Part shown: positions 6,644 to 8,159 of the stretch, one piece after another
Layout: each line of letters starts with the position of its first letter
Numbering within the stretch: the stretch's first letter is position 1
Notes under the pieces: model-generated
Told to the model about the DNA's origin: nothing
Database searches by the model: none
What the model saw: the letters and a program-made list of their open reading frames with translations, nothing else
Made by a program: the position numbers and the translations under genes
From: Clostridiales bacterium
GTDB taxonomy: Bacteria; Bacillota; Clostridia; Lachnospirales; Lachnospiraceae
Direction of reading: 5' to 3'
Assembly (NCBI GenBank): GCA_021203115.1
Contig: JAJQBV010000132.1
Location: 1 to 8,159, forward strand
DNA: 8,159 bases

Positions 6644-7153
6644 ATGCAGGACAGATTTCAGGTCGGCATTATCACGAGCCCTCACGGCGTATCCGGGGAA
6701 GTGAAGGTTTTTCCGACCACCGACGACGTGAAGCGCTTTAAAAAGCTGAAGCAGGTCATTCTGGACACCGGAAAAGAGGAGATCGACCTCACGGTCACGC
6801 AGGTAAAATTTTCCGGGCAGATGGTCATATTGAAATTCCGGGAGTTCACCAACATCAACGAGGTGGAGCGGTTTCGCAAAAAAAGCCTCTATGTGACGCG
6901 GGAAAACGCAGTCGGGTTGGAGAAGGATGAGTATTTCATCGCCGATATGATCGGGATGCGGGTCGTCTCCACGGACGGGGAAGCGCTGGGGGAGCTGGCC
7001 GATGTAATGCAGACCGGCGCGAACGATGTCTATGTGGTAAAAACCGCAGAGGGCGGCGAGCTGCTTCTCCCCGCCATCCGCGACTGCGTGAGACAGGTCA
7101 ACATGGAAACCGGAGAAATCACGGTATACCTGATGCCGGGCCTGCGCGGTTGA
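6644..7153 (+). CDS. rimM: Ribosome maturation factor RimM
   Basis: A 169-residue RimM, which binds ribosomal protein uS19 and assists maturation of the 30S head, including 16S rRNA processing. The N-terminal RimM beta-barrel runs about 5-85 and opens with GIITSPHGVSGEVKVF (8-23). The C-terminal PRC-barrel runs about 95-167, with DMIGMRV, GANDVYVV (125-132) and LLPAI (141-145). The length is as expected. The ATG at 6644 follows AGGGAG (6633-6638) by 5 bases. It lies 119 bases after khpA and 222 bases before trmD. In many bacteria rimM and trmD are much closer, so the intervening gap stands out. Confidence 0.97.
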   Translation: MQDRFQVGIITSPHGVSGEVKVFPTTDDVKRFKKLKQVILDTGKEEIDLTVTQVKFSGQMVILKFREFTNINEVERFRKKSLYVTRENAVGLEKDEYFIADMIGMRVVSTDGEALGELADVMQTGANDVYVVKTAEGGELLLPAIRDCVRQVNMETGEITVYLMPGLRG

Positions 7154-7175
7154 GAATCGCAGGGATTATCTGCGG
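7141..7175 (+). other. Mutually exclusive hairpins across the rimM stop codon
   Basis: CCTGCG (7141-7146) can pair with CGCAGG (7158-7163) over an 11-base loop containing the rimM stop. The same CGCAG (7158-7162) can instead pair with CTGCG (7170-7174), extended by a T-G pair (7157, 7175). The two forms compete. There is no T-tract, so termination is doubtful. It could slow or end rimM transcription just before the trmD promoter, or be chance in GC-rich DNA. Confidence 0.3.
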
Positions 7176-7199
7176 GAGACATATTGAAAAATCATATGA

Positions 7200-7208
7200 T
7201 GATATAAT
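7200..7208 (+). promoter_or_regulatory. Extended -10 promoter upstream of trmD
   Basis: The sequence TG-A-TATAAT (7200-7208) is a perfect extended -10 element inside a short AT-rich patch between rimM and trmD. The only -35-like hexamer, TTGAAA (7184-7189), is 13 bases away, which is too close. The promoter would therefore depend on the extended -10, or on a poor -35 near 7180. The expected start is G7214 or G7215, two to three bases before the 5' strand of the large RNA stem that follows. That placement supports a real transcription start. Confidence 0.7.
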
Positions 7209-7214
7209 GTATAG

Positions 7215-7354
7215 GTGATGCGAGCAGAAAACACCTCAAAAGCGGGTAGTTCGGAGCCGCCGGTACTTAGAGACCATATTCTGGTCTCTTATGTACCGCT
7301 GTGTGCGGAGTCTAGCGAGAGCGTGCCCGCTGTTGAAGTGTTTCTGCGAGCATC
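7215..7354 (+). ncRNA. Candidate structured RNA or trmD 5' leader, class not recognised
   Basis: A long rod-like fold spans almost the whole rimM-trmD gap. The closing stem is GATGC (7217-7221) with GCATC (7350-7354), then a GA/GA pair (7222-7223, 7348-7349) that could form tandem sheared G-A. Next come GCAGAAA (7224-7230) with TTTCTGC (7341-7347), and CAC with GTG after one bulged A. The middle stem is AGCGGG (7241-7246) with CCCGCT (7326-7331). Further in, TAG/CTA and CCGC (7257-7260)/GCGG (7305-7308) can pair. The tip is a strong hairpin: CGGTAC (7261-7266) with GTACCG (7293-7298), and AGAGACCA (7269-7276) with TGGTCTCT (7282-7289), around a 5-base loop. A GC-GAGA-GC mini-hairpin (7315-7322) sits on the 3' side. 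The fold starts at the promoter's expected start site and stops 12 bases before the trmD ribosome binding site, with no terminator. It lacks T-box, tmRNA, RNase P and SRP RNA hallmarks. The rod with a central bubble recalls 6S RNA but is short. Confidence 0.6.
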
Positions 7355-7375
7355 TGAAACAATAACGGAGCAATC

Positions 7376-8107
7376 ATGCGATTCCATATCTTAACCTTGT
7401 TTCCGGACATGGTGCGTCAGGGTCTCGCGACCAGCATCATCGGAAACGCCATTGACAACGGACTGATCGAACTGAATCTGGTGAACATCCGCGACTACAC
7501 GCAGGATCGGCACAACAAGGTCGACGATTACCCCTACGGGGGCGGCGCGGGGATGGTGATGCAGGCCCAGCCTGTCTACGACGCATGGAGATCGGTCGTC
7601 GACGGGATCGGCCGCAGGCCGCGGTGTATTTATTTGACGCCGCAGGGCAGGCTTTTTGACCAGCCCATGGCGCGGTCTCTGGCGCAGGAGGAGGAGCTGA
7701 TTTTCCTCTGCGGCCACTATGAGGGCGTCGATGAGCGGGTTCTGGAGGAGATCGTGACGGATCAGGTCTCCATCGGCGACTATGTCTTGACCGGCGGGGA
7801 GCTTCCGGCGATGGTGATGGCGGATGCGATCGCGCGGATGGTGCCGGGCGTTCTCACAAACGAGGAGTCGGGGAGCACGGAGTCCCTGGAGGGCGGACTT
7901 CTGGAGTATCCGCAGTACAGCCGTCCGGCCGAATGGATGGGCCGGGAGGTGCCGACGGTGCTTTTGTCCGGGGATCATCAGAAGGTGGAGGCATGGCGGC
8001 ATGAGCAGTCCGTCCTGCGCACCCTGCAGCGGCGTCCGGAGCTCTTAGAGGGAGCGAACCTGTCGCGGGAGGATGTGAAGCGGATTCTCGAGGAAATCCG
8101 CTCCTAA
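7376..8107 (+). CDS. trmD: tRNA (guanine-37-N1)-methyltransferase TrmD
   Basis: TrmD methylates N1 of G37 next to the anticodon, using S-adenosylmethionine, in tRNAs carrying G36-G37; this prevents +1 frameshifting. The 243-residue length is normal. The trefoil-knot SAM loops are YLTPQGR (86-92), CGHYEGVDER (112-121) and IGDYVLTGGE (133-142), followed by RMVPGVL with the conserved Arg154. YPQYSRP (178-184) and the C-terminal tRNA-binding domain with SGDHQKVEAWR (198-208) follow. The position of the proposed catalytic Asp169 of the E. coli enzyme is Glu169 here (STESLEGGLL). The ATG at 7376 has GGAG (7367-7370) 5 bases upstream. It is preceded by its own promoter and the structured leader rather than coupled directly to rimM. 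Confidence 0.97.
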   Translation: MRFHILTLFPDMVRQGLATSIIGNAIDNGLIELNLVNIRDYTQDRHNKVDDYPYGGGAGMVMQAQPVYDAWRSVVDGIGRRPRCIYLTPQGRLFDQPMARSLAQEEELIFLCGHYEGVDERVLEEIVTDQVSIGDYVLTGGELPAMVMADAIARMVPGVLTNEESGSTESLEGGLLEYPQYSRPAEWMGREVPTVLLSGDHQKVEAWRHEQSVLRTLQRRPELLEGANLSREDVKRILEEIRS

Positions 8108-8119
8108 TGATATGCTCCC

Positions 8120-8159
8120 CATATGGTAGACATTGAAAATATTCAAAATCTACTATATG
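8120..8159. repeat. AT-rich palindromic hairpin at the window end, after trmD
   Basis: Bases 8120-8130 pair with 8149-8159 (11 pairs, one G-T). After a 2-by-2 internal loop, TTGAA (8133-8137) pairs with TTCAA (8142-8146) around AATA. Only 10 of 40 bases are G or C, unlike the GC-rich genes beside it. It begins 12 bases after the trmD stop. It could be a terminator whose T-tract lies beyond the window, or the hairpin end of an insertion sequence or small repeat at which the contig stops. The next gene expected in this operon, rplS, is not reached. Confidence 0.5.

Noticed and set aside
6612..6704. Small frame from the ATG at 6612 overlapping the rimM start
   Set aside because: It is out of frame with rimM, runs about 30 codons, has no ribosome binding site and no recognisable product.
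7184..7189. TTGAAA as the -35 box of the trmD promoter
   Set aside because: It is only 13 bases from the TATAAT, too close for a normal sigma-A promoter. The extended -10 is the better explanation.
7215..7354. SRP RNA, tmRNA or RNase P RNA
   Set aside because: None of the conserved core sequences of these RNAs is present, and the length and fold do not fit.
7215..7375. T-box riboswitch before trmD
   Set aside because: The conserved T-box sequence (AGGGTGG-type) and a terminator/antiterminator pair are absent.
1..8159. CRISPR array, tRNA genes or complete insertion sequence
   Set aside because: I see no regularly spaced direct repeats, no tRNA cloverleaf with a TTC-type T-arm, and no transposase gene in any frame.

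Overview
The window looks like chromosomal DNA of a fairly GC-rich Clostridia, most likely a Lachnospiraceae-type Firmicute. The grounds are the ylxM-ffh-rpsP-khpA-rimM-trmD gene order, the AGGAGG-type ribosome binding sites, and protein sequences that read like Lachnospiraceae versions. The species cannot be named from the sequence. All credible genes are on the + strand and packed head to tail.

Part A (about 54-4144) is an accessory five-gene cassette. It holds the 3' part of a circularly permuted ATP-grasp gene, an alpha-E (DUF403) gene, a transglutaminase-like cysteine protease/transferase, and two adjacent genes of the succinylglutamate desuccinylase/aspartoacylase (M14-like) family. The first of the two M14-like proteins keeps the zinc and catalytic residues. 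The second appears to have lost them. ATP-grasp, alpha-E and transglutaminase genes are known to cluster and are predicted to make or modify a peptide or amide-linked compound. The hydrolase/pseudo-hydrolase pair is an unusual addition. The 5' half of the ATP-grasp gene is missing: bases 1 to about 53 are unrelated DNA with an in-frame stop, so the window starts at an insertion, rearrangement or assembly junction.

Part B (4174-8107) is the conserved protein-targeting and translation operon. It encodes YlxM and Ffh (signal recognition particle), ribosomal protein bS16, the KH-domain RNA chaperone KhpA, the 30S maturation factor RimM and the tRNA (guanine-37-N1) methyltransferase TrmD. A sigma-A-like promoter sits just before ylxM, and its -35 box overlaps a false upstream TTG start. 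No terminator separates Part A from Part B. The ffh-rpsP and khpA-rimM gaps hold GC-rich hairpins without T-tracts.

The most interesting element is in the 222-base gap between rimM and trmD. A perfect extended -10 promoter (TG-A-TATAAT) is placed so that transcription should begin at the 5' edge of a long-range stem (7217-7354). That stem encloses an elaborate, rod-like RNA fold that ends just before the trmD ribosome binding site. I do not recognise it as a known RNA class. It is a candidate trmD leader regulator or a small structured RNA. The window ends in an AT-rich palindromic hairpin after trmD, where rplS would usually follow.
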